A DNA stretch of 6,627 bases. Source: Actinomycetota bacterium (lineage in GTDB: Bacteria > Actinomycetota > Actinomycetes > Streptosporangiales > Streptosporangiaceae). The DNA lies in assembly GCA_003140115.1 (NCBI GenBank), contig PLIQ01000116.1, forward strand, positions 1,876-8,502, read 5' to 3'. Position 1 is the first letter of the stretch, and each line of letters starts with the position of its first letter. Below are positions 6,447 to 6,627 of this stretch, in pieces. The position numbers and the translations under genes were made by a program. The notes under the pieces are model-generated. The model was not told the origin of the DNA, did no database searches, and saw only the letters and a program-made list of their open reading frames with translations.

Positions 6447-6471
6447 CACGAATCGATACCGGTTGTTCGTG
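6447..6471. promoter_or_regulatory. Inverted repeat CACGAA-N13-TTCGTG, candidate operator
   Basis: CACGAA (6447-6452) and TTCGTG (6466-6471) are perfect inverted copies 13 bases apart, flanked by GGG on the left (6442-6444) and CCCC on the right. The spacer holds ATCGAT and ACCGGT palindromes. It lies between divergently transcribed genes, just upstream of the candidate -10 for the decarboxylase. A dimeric regulator site is the natural reading; no regulator for it is encoded in the window. A hairpin with no T-tract is the alternative. Confidence 0.4.
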
Positions 6472-6526
6472 CCCCGCTCACGATGAACGCGCCGTGGGAT
6501 GGACGTGCTATTGATAGATCGCGAGC

Positions 6527-6531
6527 GGAGG
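6527..6531 (+). promoter_or_regulatory. Ribosome binding site of the divergent transporter gene
   Basis: GGAGG ends 7 bases before ATG 6539, ideal spacing. It favours this start over the in-frame ATG at 6554. Confidence 0.65.
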
Positions 6532-6538
6532 TCGCGTT

Positions 6539-6627
6539 ATGCCGGACGACAGCATGCGGACCGTATTGGTGGCCCTCGGAGCGGGCATCGGGGTCGCGCT
6601 GGCCAAGGTCGGCGCGGCGGTCTTCAC
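6539..6627 (+). CDS. Probable cation diffusion facilitator (CDF) transporter, N-terminal fragment
   Basis: Only 29 codons are present before the window ends. After a short polar lead (MPDDS) comes MRTVLVALGAGIGVALAKVG and then AAVFT. This matches the start of the first membrane helix of CDF-family metal/proton antiporters, which typically read TVLVAL-x-x-N-x-x-VA-x-AK and then GS-x-A-x-L-AE. The Asn usual in this helix is not seen here, and the Zn-binding Asp/His residues lie further downstream, outside the window. The family normally exports Zn, Co, Fe or Mn in exchange for protons. The gene is divergent from the decarboxylase, sharing a 139-base upstream region with it. Another small-helix membrane protein is the main alternative. 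Confidence 0.6.
   Translation, partial: MPDDSMRTVLVALGAGIGVALAKVGAAVF

Noticed and set aside
6091..6486. A plus-strand open frame of 131 codons over the 5' end of the decarboxylase gene.
   Set aside because: It is antisense to the conserved cofactor-binding region, with no domain and no good ribosome site.
6509..6520. TATTGATAGATC as a -10 for the divergent transporter gene.
   Set aside because: No hexamer in it fits TANNNT and no matching -35 is evident at normal spacing.

Overview
The window comes from a high-GC actinobacterium. Signs are the strong G/C bias at third codon positions, GTG starts, 4-base GTGA start/stop overlaps, an ECF sigma/zinc-finger anti-sigma pair and a possible leaderless promoter. 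The sequence does not fix the genus; a filamentous soil actinomycete is my inference.

Layout, left to right. (1) Bases 1-69 are the last 22 codons of an ECF-type sigma factor. Its stop overlaps the start of a membrane-bound zinc-finger anti-sigma factor (62-853), so the two are co-translated. (2) Bases 854-1236 hold no credible gene; they contain a short hairpin right after the anti-sigma stop and a promoter/operator region at the far end. (3) Bases 1237-4771 form a compact three-gene operon: a PadR-family repressor, an ABC ATPase and a large FtsX/MacB-type permease, with both junctions being 4-base GTGA overlaps. It starts from a candidate leaderless promoter overlapped by a TATAC-N7-GTATA inverted repeat, which suggests PadR autorepression of an exporter. 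(4) On the opposite strand, ending only 17 bases from the permease stop, is a thiamine-diphosphate enzyme of the benzoylformate decarboxylase family (4789-6399). Two active-site positions differ from the Pseudomonas enzyme. (5) Its upstream region (6400-6538) is shared with a divergent gene that runs off the right edge (6539 onward) and looks like the N-terminus of a cation diffusion facilitator. A CACGAA-N13-TTCGTG inverted repeat lies between them.

Functionally there are two envelope-related modules: a sigma/anti-sigma signalling pair and a one-component-regulated ABC exporter. Next to them are a 2-oxo-acid decarboxylase and a probable metal transporter. I see no phage, IS element, CRISPR array, tRNA or rRNA. 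I found no convincing new multi-gene system. The points most worth a second look are the unassigned outer domain of the anti-sigma factor, the PadR control region, and the altered active site of the decarboxylase.
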